Origin: Roseovarius sp.
GTDB taxonomy: Bacteria > Pseudomonadota > Alphaproteobacteria > Rhodobacterales > Rhodobacteraceae
Direction: 5' to 3'
Assembly: GCA_029212365.1 (NCBI GenBank)
Contig: JARGOC010000006.1
Span: forward strand, 1 to 64,000
DNA: 64,000 nucleotides
Shown here: positions 34,185 through 45,200 of the stretch, piece by piece
How positions within the stretch are numbered: the first letter of the stretch is position 1
Layout of the letters: every line of letters starts with the position of its first letter
Notes under the pieces: model-generated
What the model saw: the letters and a program-made list of their open reading frames with translations, nothing else
Databases searched by the model: none
What the model was told of the DNA's origin: nothing
Translations under genes and position numbers: made by a program

Positions 34185-37100
34185 ATGACTGCCAGTGATG
34201 TATCAAACAACATAGCCGATATGGCTTGCTTTGTGTTGGCACCAAACGGGTTGGCCCCGGCTGCCTGCCTGCGCGCCTCTGAGAAATCGGGCGCAACGGG
34301 CCTATGGCAGCTTCCGTCTGGTATCGACGCCGCAGGTTTCTCTGAAGAGCTGGCCCGTTTGACCTCAGCGGGCATATCCCGGTTTGGGGTTTGCGTTGCT
34401 GATCTGTCGGTCCTGCCCCTGTTGAAATCTGTGCCGGAGGGTTTGATCACCCATGTGATTGCCCCTGTCGCCCTTTTGCAGGGCGCGGCTACCCGCCTGC
34501 GCAGCTTGCCCAAAGACGCCAAATTGCTGGCCGAAGTCACCCGCTGGAGCGATGATCTGACGGACCTGCCCAAGCGGGTCTCGGGGTTTGTTCTGAAAGG
34601 CCACGAATGCGCCGGGGCTGTCAGTGAGCAAACCACGTTTGTGCTGTTGCAGGAATTCCGCCGCAAGACCTCGCTGCCGCTGATCACACGCGGGGGTATC
34701 ACCCCCGGCACGGCGGCCGCCTCTGGCGTGGCTGGTGCTGCGGGTGTCATGCTGGATGATCAGATTATTCTGCTGCCTGAAATCGGCCTGAAGGACACCA
34801 CCTTGCGTCAACGTATCGCAGGTCTGTCCGGTTCTGAAACTGTTCAGGTCGAAGACTTGCGTGGCGGGGCCTATCTGCGCGGCTTTGCAACTCAGCCGCG
34901 CGAGGTGGAGCCCGATCTGATCGCGCGTATGCTGGCTGATCCCGATGCGGTGCTGTCTGAGGGCGCGCACCTGTCATGGACATCAGGCACCCTGAAACCA
35001 GGTGGCCAAGGGTTGGCTTTGGCAGCTGGTGTTTTGCGCCGCCATAGCACTTTGGGTCGTTTCATCAACGCCCTTCGCAAGGCATGGGACACTCTGCCCG
35101 CACAGGCGGCCAAACGTGCAATCCTGAGCGAAGACAGCCCGTTGGCGCGTTCCAACGGCACCCGCTTTCCGATCTTTCAGGGGCCCATGACCCGCGTGTC
35201 TGATGTGTCTGATTTCTTTGTGCGGGTGGCAGATGGCGGCGGCTTGCCGTTTGCGGCTCTGGCTTTGCTCAAGGGCGAACAGGTGGAAACCCTGCTGGCC
35301 CAGACCGAAACCCAGATGGCCGGTAAACCATGGGGCGTCGGCTTGCTGGGCTTTGCCGGGTCCAAAGTGCTTGCCCCGCAATTTGCGGCCATTGAAAAAC
35401 ACAAACCCGATTTCGCCATTGTTGCCGGTGCGCGTATCGACCAGTTGCAAAACCTGGAAACCCAAGGCATCCGCGCCTATGCCCATGTCGCCTCGGCCTC
35501 GCTGCTGACGCATTACATGGACGAGGGCATCACCCGGTTTATCATCGAGGGGCGTGAATGTGGCGGCCACATCGGCCCGATGTCCAGCTTCGTGTTGTGG
35601 AGCGCCATTCTGGATGCGATGGACCAGCACACCATCACCCAAAAGACGCCGCAGAAAATCCAGCTGATCTTTGCGGGCGGCATCCATGATGATGTCTCGG
35701 CTGCTATGGTCGCCACCCTGGCAGAGCCTTTTGCCGCGCGTGGGGTGCAGATTGGGGTGCTGATGGGCACGGCCTATCTGTTTACCTCTGAGATCGTGGA
35801 TTCGGGGGCCATTGTGCCTGACTATCAGGATGTTGCCCTTGGCACGGACACCACACAGGCCCTGTGGGAAGGCCCCGGTTTTGCCAGCCGCTGTGCTGTG
35901 ACCCCCATTGCCAATGAGTTCCGTGCCAAGCGGGCTGAAATGCAATCTGGCGGGGCCACCATTACCGAGATCAAGGACGCGCTGGAGCATTATACGTTGG
36001 GCCGATTGCGCATGGCCACCAAGGGCATTGCCCGCACCGGCCCGGATGGCACGCTGACAGACATTCCTGAGGACCAGCGCCGCGCGCAGGGGATGTATAT
36101 GATTGGCCAGGTCGCCGCCTTGCAAAACAAGGTACAGAGCATTGCCGACCTGCATGACACTGTCGCAAACGGCTCGGCCCGGCATCTACAGGCCTTTGCG
36201 CCTGTTGCGCATGTGCCTGCCCAAGCCAGCCCGCCAAAGCCAGCAGATATTGCCATCGTTGGCATGTCCACCTTGCTGCCCGGATCAGACACGCTGGAGG
36301 GCTACTGGCGGCGCATCACCAGTGGCAAAAGCGCCATTCGAGAAATCCCCAAGGATCGCTGGTCTTTGACCGGTTACTTTTCGGATGATCCCAAAGAGCG
36401 TGACAAAATCTATTCGATGCGGGGCGGCTTTTTGCCCGACATCGCCTTTAATCCGCTGAACTACGGCATTCCGCCTATGTCGATCCCGTCGGTCGATCCA
36501 ATGCAGCTTCTGACGCTCGAAGTTGTTTCGGACGCGCTGAATGATGCGGCCATGGGCGGTGATCACACGATCGACCGCGAACGCATGTCAGTGGTCTTTG
36601 GGTTTTCCGGTGGCTTGGGCGAAGTGGGCGCCAAATATGCCACCCGCGCGGAACTGACCCGCCTGATGGGTAAGGTGCCCGAGGAAATGCTGGCGCGCCT
36701 GCCCGAATGGACCGAGGACAGTTTTGCCGGCCTTTTGCCCAACGTTGCAGCCGGGCGCGTGGCCAACCGGTTTGATCTGGGGGGCACCAATCAGGTTGTT
36801 GATGCCGCCTGTGCGTCATCTCTTGCTGCGCTTTATTCGGCTGTGCTTGAGCTGGAAACAGGCCGGGCCGACGCGGTGATCGCAGGTGGTGTTGATACGC
36901 TGCAATCTCCCTTTGGCTATCTGTGTTTTGCCAAAACCACAGCCCTCAGCCCGCGCGGTGTGTGCAACACCTTTGACAAGGATGCCGACGGTATCGTGAT
37001 TTCCGAAGGCCTGGCGGCTGTGGTGCTCAAGCGCCTGTCGGATGCCGAACGTGACGGCGACCGCATTTATGCAGTAATCAAAGGTGTCGGCGCCTCATCG

Positions 37101-40100
37101 GATGGGCGCGCCAAAGGCCTGACGGCCCCCCTGCCCAAAGGCCAGCGACGTGCGTTGCGCCGCGCCTATGATCAGGCCGGATTTGCGCCCTCGTCCGTGC
37201 AGTTGTTTGAGGCCCATGGCACCGGCACCGTTGCAGGCGACAAGGCCGAACTGGAAACCGTCAGTGGCATTCTGGCGGACAGCGATGTGCCAAATCGCTC
37301 GGTTGCCATCGGCTCGGTCAAAACGCTGATCGGCCACACCAAGGCGTCTGCCGGGATTGCCGGTCTGATCAAAGTGGCGCTTGGGTTGCACAACCGCACC
37401 CTGCCGCCGCATGCTCTGGTCAAAGCGCCGAACGCCGTGTTTCAGGCCGAAGATACGCCCCTGTTTCTGTCGCAGTCTCCGCGCCCGTGGATCGTGCCCG
37501 AGGATCAGCCGCGCCGCGCTGGTGTCAGTGCATTTGGCTTTGGCGGCACCAATGTCCACGTCGCCCTTCAGGACTACGCCGACGCCGCACAACCCGCGCC
37601 GCTGGCCGAAGCGGGCGGCGATGTCGTGCCTTTCGCCATAGCGGCAGACAACCGCGAGGGATTGGGCAAGACCCTCACTCGCTTGGCAGCGGAAATGGCC
37701 AAATCACCCGGCGCAACTCTGGCTGATCTGGCGCAGATCGTGTTTTCCTCCAATGGCAATCACCGGCTCGGCTTTGTTGTGCAGACCCGCGATGAGTTGG
37801 CCGAAAGTGTTAAAACCGCCCAAGCCTTTCTTGGCGGCGATAGTGCTGCACCCGAAGGCATTTACTTCTCTGACAGGCCCGCCCTGCTGAACGGTGGCAA
37901 ACTGGCCTTTCTGTTTTCGGGCCAAGGTGCGCAATATCCGGATATGCACCGGCAAACGACCTTGTTGTCCCAGCCGCTGCTGGACTGTCTGTGCCGCGCT
38001 GAAACCCTGCTTGCTAAGACGCCAACATTCAAAAAACTGGGCCGTCCGCTGGCACGGCTGATCTTTCCGGGGGATGTGTTCACCCCTGAAGATCGCAAAC
38101 GCCAGATGGCCGCTCTGACAGCAACCGATGTTGCGCAACCCGCCCTTGGTGCTATTGAAATTGGCCTGGCCCGAATGCTGGCTGATCTTGGTGTCACACC
38201 TGATCTTGCCGCCGGGCATAGCTATGGTGAATTCGCGGCCCTTTGTGCGACTGGCGTCATCTCTTTTGATGATCTGATCCACCTGTCCGAGGCCCGTGGC
38301 CGTGCCATGGTTGAAAACGCCGACCCGGACCAGCCCGGTGCGATGATCGCCGTCAAGGCCGATCAAGCTGCCACCGCCGCTGCCGTGGGCCAGCTCAAGG
38401 ATGTCACCATTGCCAACCTCAACAGCCCTGTTCAAACCGTGATCGCGGGCAGTGAACAGGCGATGGAGCGTACCGCAGAGGTGCTGAAAGAGGCCGGGTT
38501 AAGCGCTGTGCGCGTGCCGGTATCTCAGGCCTTCCATTCGCCTCTTATGGCCCCAGCACAAAAGCAATTCGCCAAAGCCATCGCCGAGGCCACATGGGCC
38601 GACCCGAGCGTGCCGATCTATTCCAACGTCACCACCGAGCCGCACGACCCGTCCAAGATTGCAACATCCATGGCCGATCATCTGATCAGCCCAGTCGATT
38701 TCGTCACGCAGACCCGGCATATGGTGCGTGACGGTGCGCGCGTGTTTGTCGAGGTTGGCCCAAAATCTATCCTCGCGGATCGCGTGGGCGAGATTGTGGA
38801 TGATCCCGGCGTCACGGCCATTGCCCTTGATGCGGGCAAAGGGGATGCACTGGCCTTTATGGCAGGTCTTGCCCAGCTCTTTGTGGCGGGTGCATCTGTT
38901 GATCTGCCGATATTGCTGAACAACCTTGCCCGCCCCGGCCCGCGTGACACTGGCGCGCAAACCCCGAATACCTGGTATCTGAACGGCGCATATGCGCGGC
39001 GTGCTGATGCCCCGCTACAGGATGTGGAACCCCCCGCGCCCGGAACTTTTGGCCTTGGCAGCACATCTGCCACAACGGCCCCAAATGATGAGGAGTTGGA
39101 GTTTATGGATCTAAAACCCGATATGGTCTTCCCCCCCGGTGGCACGCCTGCCGTTGGACAGGGTGGTGACATGATGACCAGTTATCACGCGATGATGACC
39201 GAGTTTTTGCGCGTGCAGGAAAGCGTGATGCGCGCCTATCTGCAAAATGGCGGTGCTGCCTTGCCTGCAACGTCGATGCCACAGATGCCCGTTCCTGTAT
39301 CGTCTCCGGTGTCTGCTCCTGTGCCCCAAGCGATGCCCGCACCAGTGCCAGTGGCCCAGCCTGTTCCAGCGCCTGTTGCTGCTCCGGTCGCAGCACCGAT
39401 GGTTGAGGCACCAGCACCAGCACCCATTGCTGAGCCGGCACCCACAGCTGCCCCGGCAGCCATGAGCCAGGACGACACATTAAGTGCCTTTGTTCAGATC
39501 GTAGCCGACAAAACAGGCTATCCGGCAGATGCGCTTGACCCGGATCAGGCGCTAGAAGCCGATCTTGGTGTTGATTCAATCAAGCGGATGGAAATCCTGT
39601 CCACCATGCAAAAATCGCTGCCCGATGATCTGGCTCAGGCCATGCGCGGGGATATGGATGCGATTTCACAACTCGCCACCCTGCGCGAGATTGTGGAGTT
39701 TGTTTTTGCCAATGCCGGCACTGGTGGCGGCGACAATAAAAAGCCCGAGGGCACAGACCCTTTTGAGTTTGCCGGGGAGGCCGAGACATCCGCTCATGCG
39801 GTGCTTCCCCGGTATATTCAGGTGCCTTTCGCAGAGGATGCCAGCCACGTTCCCTGGGATCTGGCCGAGGGCACTGTGGCTGTTATCACTGAGGCCGAGG
39901 ATGGCTTTCATACCACCATGGCTGCGGCACTCACGGACAAGGGTATCGCCTGCACGGTCATGCCCGGCGACGTTCTGACAAAGACAGATGCGCTGTCTAC
40001 GTGGTTCGATGATCTGGCCCTTGAGGGCAAGCCCCTCGCCCTTGTTCATTGTGCTGGCCGGGCATTGCTGTCCGAGGCAACGCTGGCCTCGCTTGAGGAT

Positions 40101-42287
40101 TGGCACGCAGCCCATGAGGCGGGCACCAAATCCGTTTTCCACCTGTTGCAAGCGGCCCAGCCACATCTGCAAAATGGTGGCCGGTTTATTTCAGTGATGC
40201 AAAGCGGCGGCAGTTTTGGGCGCGGCGCTGATGCCCCCATGCCCGCACAAGCCGGAGTGGTGGGGCTGGTCAAGGCGCTTTCACTGGAATGGCAGGGATG
40301 CAGCCTGAAGGTGGTGGATCTTGACCCGGATCAGGACCACGTCAGTCAGGCCAGCCATGTTCTGCGCGAGATGTCGATGTTGGCGGGCCGCCGTGAGGCT
40401 GGCTATCCGGCAGGCAAACGCACCATCTTTCGCACCGAAGCGGCCGCGACTGAGCCACCAATGGAGCCCACCACACTGCCCGACAAAGACTGGGTTATCC
40501 TGGCATCTGGCGGCGCGCGGGGGATCACTGCGGAATGCCTGCGTACCCTGGCACCTTCCGGCGCAACGCTGGTGCTTTTGGGCCGCTCACCGCAACCAGA
40601 GCCCGAGCCCGATGACATGCGCGCACTGGACCTTGCCGGTCTGCGTGCACATTTCCTTGGGCTTGCCCGTGCGGCCGGTGACAAGGTCAAACCCGCCGAG
40701 ATCGAAGCCCGCGTAAACCGCCACCTTGGCCTGCGTGATATGGACACCAATCTGCGCGATTTTGCCGCCATGGGTGCCAGAGTTGATTACCGTGCTGTGG
40801 ATGTATGTGACGCAGCGGCCGTTCAAGCGCTTTGTGCCGATCTGCTTGGCAGATATGGCCGGATTGACATGCTGGTGCATGGCGCCGGGCTGATCGAAGA
40901 TACCCAGTTTGAAAAGAAAACAACCGAGAGCTTCAACCGCGTATTTGACACCAAGGTTGATAGCGCGCTGACGCTGGTAAATGCGGTGCAAAATCCGGCC
41001 CTCAAGGCCATCTGCTTTTTCACTTCGGTGGCCGGGCGATATGGCAATCCCGGCCAGTCTGATTATGCTGCCGCCAATGAAACGTTGAATTTCTATGCCC
41101 GCCATCTGGCCCAGACAATGCCCGACACACGCATTGCCGCCATCAATTGGGGGCCGTGGGATGCCACCACCACCGGGGCAGGTATGGTCACTGACAGCAC
41201 GCGCGCGCAGTTCTTGTCGCGCGGCATTGGCATGGTTGAGGCGGTGCCGGGGCGCGAGTATTTCTGGCGCGAGATGTTCTGGGCTGACCCCAGCCAGGTG
41301 GAAACCAGCGGCTGGGTGGCTGATGGCGAAACCATGGAAGCCGCGATTTGTGATCTGCCGCCCAATCCCGATGCGCCGGACAAACCTGCCGGGTTGTTGC
41401 TGCTGAATGGCGCGCAACGGGCTGATAGCCACCTCAATTGGCGGCTCGATATGGTCAGCGCACCTTTTGTGGATGATCACCGCTTTGATCGCCATGCGGT
41501 GATGCCCATGGCCGGTATGATGCAATTGCTCAGCGAAATACCCGCCGCATTCGGCGATACGCGCCCCGTGGTTGAGCTGCAAAACCTGTCCATGCTGCAA
41601 GGGCTGACGCTAAAAGACGGCCCCCTGAATGTGCGAGTAGAAATGCACGACGGGGCAACACCCGACATCAGGCAAGCCCGTGTTCTGTCTACAGGTGATA
41701 AACCTCGGGTGTTGTATCAGGCCGATCTGGTGCTGGCTGACGCTTTGCCGCTGTCCGGGCTTGCACCCACTGGTGGCGATGGCATTGCACCCTGGTCCGG
41801 GCCCAGCCTTGATTACATGTACCGTCGGTGGCTGTCACACGGGCCGCGGTTCCATGTGTTGGATCAGATGGCGGCCCTTGATACTACGCGCATTCGCGCC
41901 CATGCCCATGCCACCAAGCCGGTGCAGTTTGTCGCGCATGGGGGCAATCATGACTGGGCGTATGACCCCGGCCTGATTGATGGCATATTGCAACTGCTGT
42001 GGATCTGGACCCGCTCGGTCCATGACATTTCGGGCCTGCCTTTGGGGGCGGCCTCGGTGAAACGCTTTGCGCCTGCCACCGGCCCGATCTGGCTTGAGGT
42101 AGACAGCCTGGCGCTGAGTGACACCAATGAGCTGACCGCCAATGCCCGTGCTTTTGATGCGTCGGGGCGGCTGTGTTACCAACTGGACGGCATCCGCATT
42201 CAATGTGCCCGTGCCCTCAACCGTCTGGGGGGGGGCTGGCCACATGGCGAGCGGTCCAACCCCGACATGCGCAAGGTGGCCGAATGA
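34185..42287 (+). CDS. Iterative PKS/PUFA-synthase-like megasynthase: NPD'-NPD(ER)-KS-AT-ACP-KR-DH
   Basis: 2700 residues. Domains in order: (1) a degenerate nitronate-monooxygenase-like barrel, about 1-205, with GHECAGAVSEQ where the catalytic His is lost; (2) a full NPD barrel, about 320-660, with FQGPMTRVSD and GRECGGHIG (H462), the PfaD-type enoyl reductase family; (3) KS, about 686-1130, with C876, H1011, H1051; (4) AT, about 1240-1570, with S1346 in GHSYGE and H1451 in AFHSP, the malonyl pattern; (5) a PUFA-type pre-ACP helix at ~1663 and a Pro/Ala linker; (6) one ACP with S1798 in LGVDSIKRMEIL; (7) KR, about 1870-2400, with SGGARGITAE, S2281, Y2294, N2298; (8) DH, about 2415-2680, with H2432 and D2599. 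It has everything for full reductive cycles. No strong ribosome site is visible. Confidence 0.92.
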   Translation: MTASDVSNNIADMACFVLAPNGLAPAACLRASEKSGATGLWQLPSGIDAAGFSEELARLTSAGISRFGVCVADLSVLPLLKSVPEGLITHVIAPVALLQGAATRLRSLPKDAKLLAEVTRWSDDLTDLPKRVSGFVLKGHECAGAVSEQTTFVLLQEFRRKTSLPLITRGGITPGTAAASGVAGAAGVMLDDQIILLPEIGLKDTTLRQRIAGLSGSETVQVEDLRGGAYLRGFATQPREVEPDLIARMLADPDAVLSEGAHLSWTSGTLKPGGQGLALAAGVLRRHSTLGRFINALRKAWDTLPAQAAKRAILSEDSPLARSNGTRFPIFQGPMTRVSDVSDFFVRVADGGGLPFAALALLKGEQVETLLAQTETQMAGKPWGVGLLGFAGSKVLAPQFAAIEKHKPDFAIVAGARIDQLQNLETQGIRAYAHVASASLLTHYMDEGITRFIIEGRECGGHIGPMSSFVLWSAILDAMDQHTITQKTPQKIQLIFAGGIHDDVSAAMVATLAEPFAARGVQIGVLMGTAYLFTSEIVDSGAIVPDYQDVALGTDTTQALWEGPGFASRCAVTPIANEFRAKRAEMQSGGATITEIKDALEHYTLGRLRMATKGIARTGPDGTLTDIPEDQRRAQGMYMIGQVAALQNKVQSIADLHDTVANGSARHLQAFAPVAHVPAQASPPKPADIAIVGMSTLLPGSDTLEGYWRRITSGKSAIREIPKDRWSLTGYFSDDPKERDKIYSMRGGFLPDIAFNPLNYGIPPMSIPSVDPMQLLTLEVVSDALNDAAMGGDHTIDRERMSVVFGFSGGLGEVGAKYATRAELTRLMGKVPEEMLARLPEWTEDSFAGLLPNVAAGRVANRFDLGGTNQVVDAACASSLAALYSAVLELETGRADAVIAGGVDTLQSPFGYLCFAKTTALSPRGVCNTFDKDADGIVISEGLAAVVLKRLSDAERDGDRIYAVIKGVGASSDGRAKGLTAPLPKGQRRALRRAYDQAGFAPSSVQLFEAHGTGTVAGDKAELETVSGILADSDVPNRSVAIGSVKTLIGHTKASAGIAGLIKVALGLHNRTLPPHALVKAPNAVFQAEDTPLFLSQSPRPWIVPEDQPRRAGVSAFGFGGTNVHVALQDYADAAQPAPLAEAGGDVVPFAIAADNREGLGKTLTRLAAEMAKSPGATLADLAQIVFSSNGNHRLGFVVQTRDELAESVKTAQAFLGGDSAAPEGIYFSDRPALLNGGKLAFLFSGQGAQYPDMHRQTTLLSQPLLDCLCRAETLLAKTPTFKKLGRPLARLIFPGDVFTPEDRKRQMAALTATDVAQPALGAIEIGLARMLADLGVTPDLAAGHSYGEFAALCATGVISFDDLIHLSEARGRAMVENADPDQPGAMIAVKADQAATAAAVGQLKDVTIANLNSPVQTVIAGSEQAMERTAEVLKEAGLSAVRVPVSQAFHSPLMAPAQKQFAKAIAEATWADPSVPIYSNVTTEPHDPSKIATSMADHLISPVDFVTQTRHMVRDGARVFVEVGPKSILADRVGEIVDDPGVTAIALDAGKGDALAFMAGLAQLFVAGASVDLPILLNNLARPGPRDTGAQTPNTWYLNGAYARRADAPLQDVEPPAPGTFGLGSTSATTAPNDEELEFMDLKPDMVFPPGGTPAVGQGGDMMTSYHAMMTEFLRVQESVMRAYLQNGGAALPATSMPQMPVPVSSPVSAPVPQAMPAPVPVAQPVPAPVAAPVAAPMVEAPAPAPIAEPAPTAAPAAMSQDDTLSAFVQIVADKTGYPADALDPDQALEADLGVDSIKRMEILSTMQKSLPDDLAQAMRGDMDAISQLATLREIVEFVFANAGTGGGDNKKPEGTDPFEFAGEAETSAHAVLPRYIQVPFAEDASHVPWDLAEGTVAVITEAEDGFHTTMAAALTDKGIACTVMPGDVLTKTDALSTWFDDLALEGKPLALVHCAGRALLSEATLASLEDWHAAHEAGTKSVFHLLQAAQPHLQNGGRFISVMQSGGSFGRGADAPMPAQAGVVGLVKALSLEWQGCSLKVVDLDPDQDHVSQASHVLREMSMLAGRREAGYPAGKRTIFRTEAAATEPPMEPTTLPDKDWVILASGGARGITAECLRTLAPSGATLVLLGRSPQPEPEPDDMRALDLAGLRAHFLGLARAAGDKVKPAEIEARVNRHLGLRDMDTNLRDFAAMGARVDYRAVDVCDAAAVQALCADLLGRYGRIDMLVHGAGLIEDTQFEKKTTESFNRVFDTKVDSALTLVNAVQNPALKAICFFTSVAGRYGNPGQSDYAAANETLNFYARHLAQTMPDTRIAAINWGPWDATTTGAGMVTDSTRAQFLSRGIGMVEAVPGREYFWREMFWADPSQVETSGWVADGETMEAAICDLPPNPDAPDKPAGLLLLNGAQRADSHLNWRLDMVSAPFVDDHRFDRHAVMPMAGMMQLLSEIPAAFGDTRPVVELQNLSMLQGLTLKDGPLNVRVEMHDGATPDIRQARVLSTGDKPRVLYQADLVLADALPLSGLAPTGGDGIAPWSGPSLDYMYRRWLSHGPRFHVLDQMAALDTTRIRAHAHATKPVQFVAHGGNHDWAYDPGLIDGILQLLWIWTRSVHDISGLPLGAASVKRFAPATGPIWLEVDSLALSDTNELTANARAFDASGRLCYQLDGIRIQCARALNRLGGGWPHGERSNPDMRKVAE

Positions 42288-45200
42288 CTGAATATTCAGG
42301 CGATATCGCCATTGTTGGCATGGCCGGTGTCTATCCCGATGCCGAAAATATTGACGCCTACTGGGCCAATATCCTGGCCAAACATGATGCGGTCTCCGAG
42401 GCCCCTGCCAGCTGGCTTGGCCCCTCTGATCTGCTGGATCCCACATCGGATGACCTGCTGAGCATCTACACCAATCGCGGTGGATTTCTGGGCGATCTTT
42501 CGCGGTTTAACCCGGCCGAGTTTGGCACCATGCCGCTATCCGTCGATGGCGCACAGCCGGATCAGTTCATGGCTCTGCAAATCTGCAATGATGCTCTGGT
42601 TGATGCCGGGTACCGCGCGGGTGAGAACGATCACACCAACACAGGCGTGATCCTGGGCCATTCGGTGCATGCCCACCGCGCCAATGCCAATGGTGTGCAA
42701 CAGGCCTGGTATCACAGCCAGTTGCGCCATTTCCTGCAGGGGCTGTTCCCTGATACAGACCCCGCCCGTTTGCGCGAAGCAACTGATCTGCTGCAATCCA
42801 AAATGCCCAATATTTCGGCCGAGGCCGTGCCGGGGCTGGTGCCCAACGTCATGACGGGCCGTGTGGCCAACCGGCTTGATCTGATGGGGCCAAATTACAT
42901 CATTGATGCGGCGTGTTCTTCGGCGTTGATCGCGCTTGAACTGGCCTCGGGTGAATTGCGTGCGGGCAATGCAGACCTCATGCTGGCAGGCGGCGTCAAC
43001 ACCACCACATCTCCACTGGTTTATTCGGTTTTCTGCTCGGTTGATGCCCTGTCACCCAGCGGTTCCATCCGGCCATTCAGCAATGCCGCCAACGGCACAG
43101 TGCTGGGCGAAGGCGCCGGGGCGGTGGTGCTCAAACGCCTAGAAGACGCCTTGCGCGACGAAGATCGCATCTATGCGGTGGTCAAAGCCGTTGGTCAGTC
43201 GTCTGATGGCAAATCCTCCGGCCTTATGGCGCCTCGGCTTGAGGGCGAAGTGCTGGCGATGAAGCGCGCCTATGAGATCAGCGGGTTGAACCCATCCAGC
43301 ATCGGGCTGGTCGAGGCCCATGGCACCGGCATCCCCCTTGGGGACCGCACCGAGGTGACGGCCCTGCGTCATATCTTTGGTGATCGCCAGGGCGATGTTC
43401 CGTCCACGCCCATTGGCTCGGTCAAATCCATGATCGGCCATTGCATCCCCGCAGCCGGGTCGGCGGCGGTGATCAAACAGGCATTGGCCCTGACCCACCG
43501 TATCATTCCGCCCACTCTGTGTGACGAGGTGAACGATGATCTGGGCCTGTCCGAGACGCCATTTTATGTGTCCACCGAGGCACGCCCATGGATCAACTCT
43601 GCCCCCACGCCCCGCCGCGCTGCGATCAATGCGTTTGGGTTTGGCGGCATCAATGCCCACCTCATATTAGAGGAATCTCCGGTCGGGCGAGAGGCCGATG
43701 CCACCGCCGCCTTCCTGCCCCGCAGACCGGATGCGGCCCCGATTGAACAAGTCTTTGTGCTGAGCGCCACGCCCGATACCATGGCCGGCGCGATAGAGAC
43801 GCTACGAGAGCAATGCGACGGTGCTGAGGGCGGTGCTTTCGCCACTCTGGCCCGCGACTCTTGGGCCGCCAAAGGCGATGGTCCCGCACGCCTGGCCGTG
43901 ATCGCCACTGATCCCGCCGATCTGTCCAAGAAATTGGGTGCCACCGAAAAGCACCTTGCAAAAGATGCCACCGCCTCGCTGCAAACCCGCAACGGGCTTT
44001 ATTACGAACCGGCCCCGATGGATGGCAAAACTGCCTTCCTGTTTCCTGGTGAAATGGCCCAATATCCCGGCATGATGGCCGAGGCCGTCATGGCCTTTCC
44101 GCAGGTCCGTGCATGGTTTGATCTGGTCGCCTCGCTGTGTGAGGGCAAACGTGATGTGCGGTTGCAGGATGTCGCCTTTCCTCCACCGTCTTGTGTGAAT
44201 GACGCGGGGCAAAGCCGCCTGACTGATCTGTTGCACAGCGTTGATTACGGCTCGGAAATGGTCTTTGCCGCCGATCAGGCCGTGTTTGGCTTGCTGAGTG
44301 ATCTGGGCGTCAAACCCGATGCTCTGTTGGGCCATTCCACAGGCGAAAATGCCGCCATTGTTGCCAGCAACTGGTTTGACATGAGCCGCGTGCAAGTGGG
44401 GGATCTGATCGCCCGGATGAACGATGTGTTCAATTCCGTCAACACCTCTGGCGAAATCCCCGAAGGTCAGCTTTTGACCATTGCGGGCCTTGCGCGTGAT
44501 GAGTTTCTCAGCGCCTTTGCCAACCACGAGGGGCTGCATTTCACCATGGATAATTGCCCCAATCAGGCGATTGTCTTTGGCCCGGCGGATACGGTCGCTG
44601 CCATGCAGCGCGACGTGGTGGAAATGGGCGCTGTCTGCACCACTCTGCCGATTTCATGGGGCTATCACACGGAATATGTGGCCCCTATGGCCCAGGGCTT
44701 TGGCGAGTTGTTTGCTGATCTCAAATTGGTGCCCAAGCCCGTTCAGATATACTCCTGCGCCACGGCGCAGCCGTTTCCGACGGATCAGGCACAGTTCATG
44801 GACACGTCGATCGCGCAATATGTGTCTCGCGTGGCCTTCCGCGAGGCGATTGAAAACATGTATGACGCGGGGTACCGCCGGTTTGTGGAATGTGGCCCCA
44901 ACGCCACGCTGACCGCCTTTGTGCGCGATACGCTGCCGGGTAAACCCATCGTTGTGGTCTCGGCCGATAATCGGCGCCGGGGCATGGTGGCGCAACTGCG
45001 CCATCTGGTGGCACAGCTGTTCACCTCGGGGCTGGATCTGGATCATCCGACCCTTCTGGATCCGCAACAAACCGCCGACACCCAGCGCCGCGAGGAACTG
45101 GCCGTGAAACGCCGCAAAGCGCCGGCACTGCCATCCAATCTGCCTTTCCCTGATCTGGACGAAGCTGAGCGTCAGCAGATGCGTGATCTGGTGGGCGCTG

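Noticed and set aside
34983-36185. Long leftward open frame (400 codons) opposite the PKS N-terminus
   Set aside because: It is antisense to a clear NPD-type domain and its translation is Arg/Gly/His-rich with no recognisable motif, as expected from codon bias on the other strand.
39240-39470. Possible DNA tandem repeat (Pro/Ala-rich)
   Set aside because: It is the coding sequence of the flexible Pro/Ala linker between AT and ACP; the repeats are imperfect and in frame, typical of such linkers.
40587-41600. Leftward 337-codon frame opposite the KR/DH region
   Set aside because: Antisense to conserved KR and DH motifs; low-complexity His/Gln/Arg composition.
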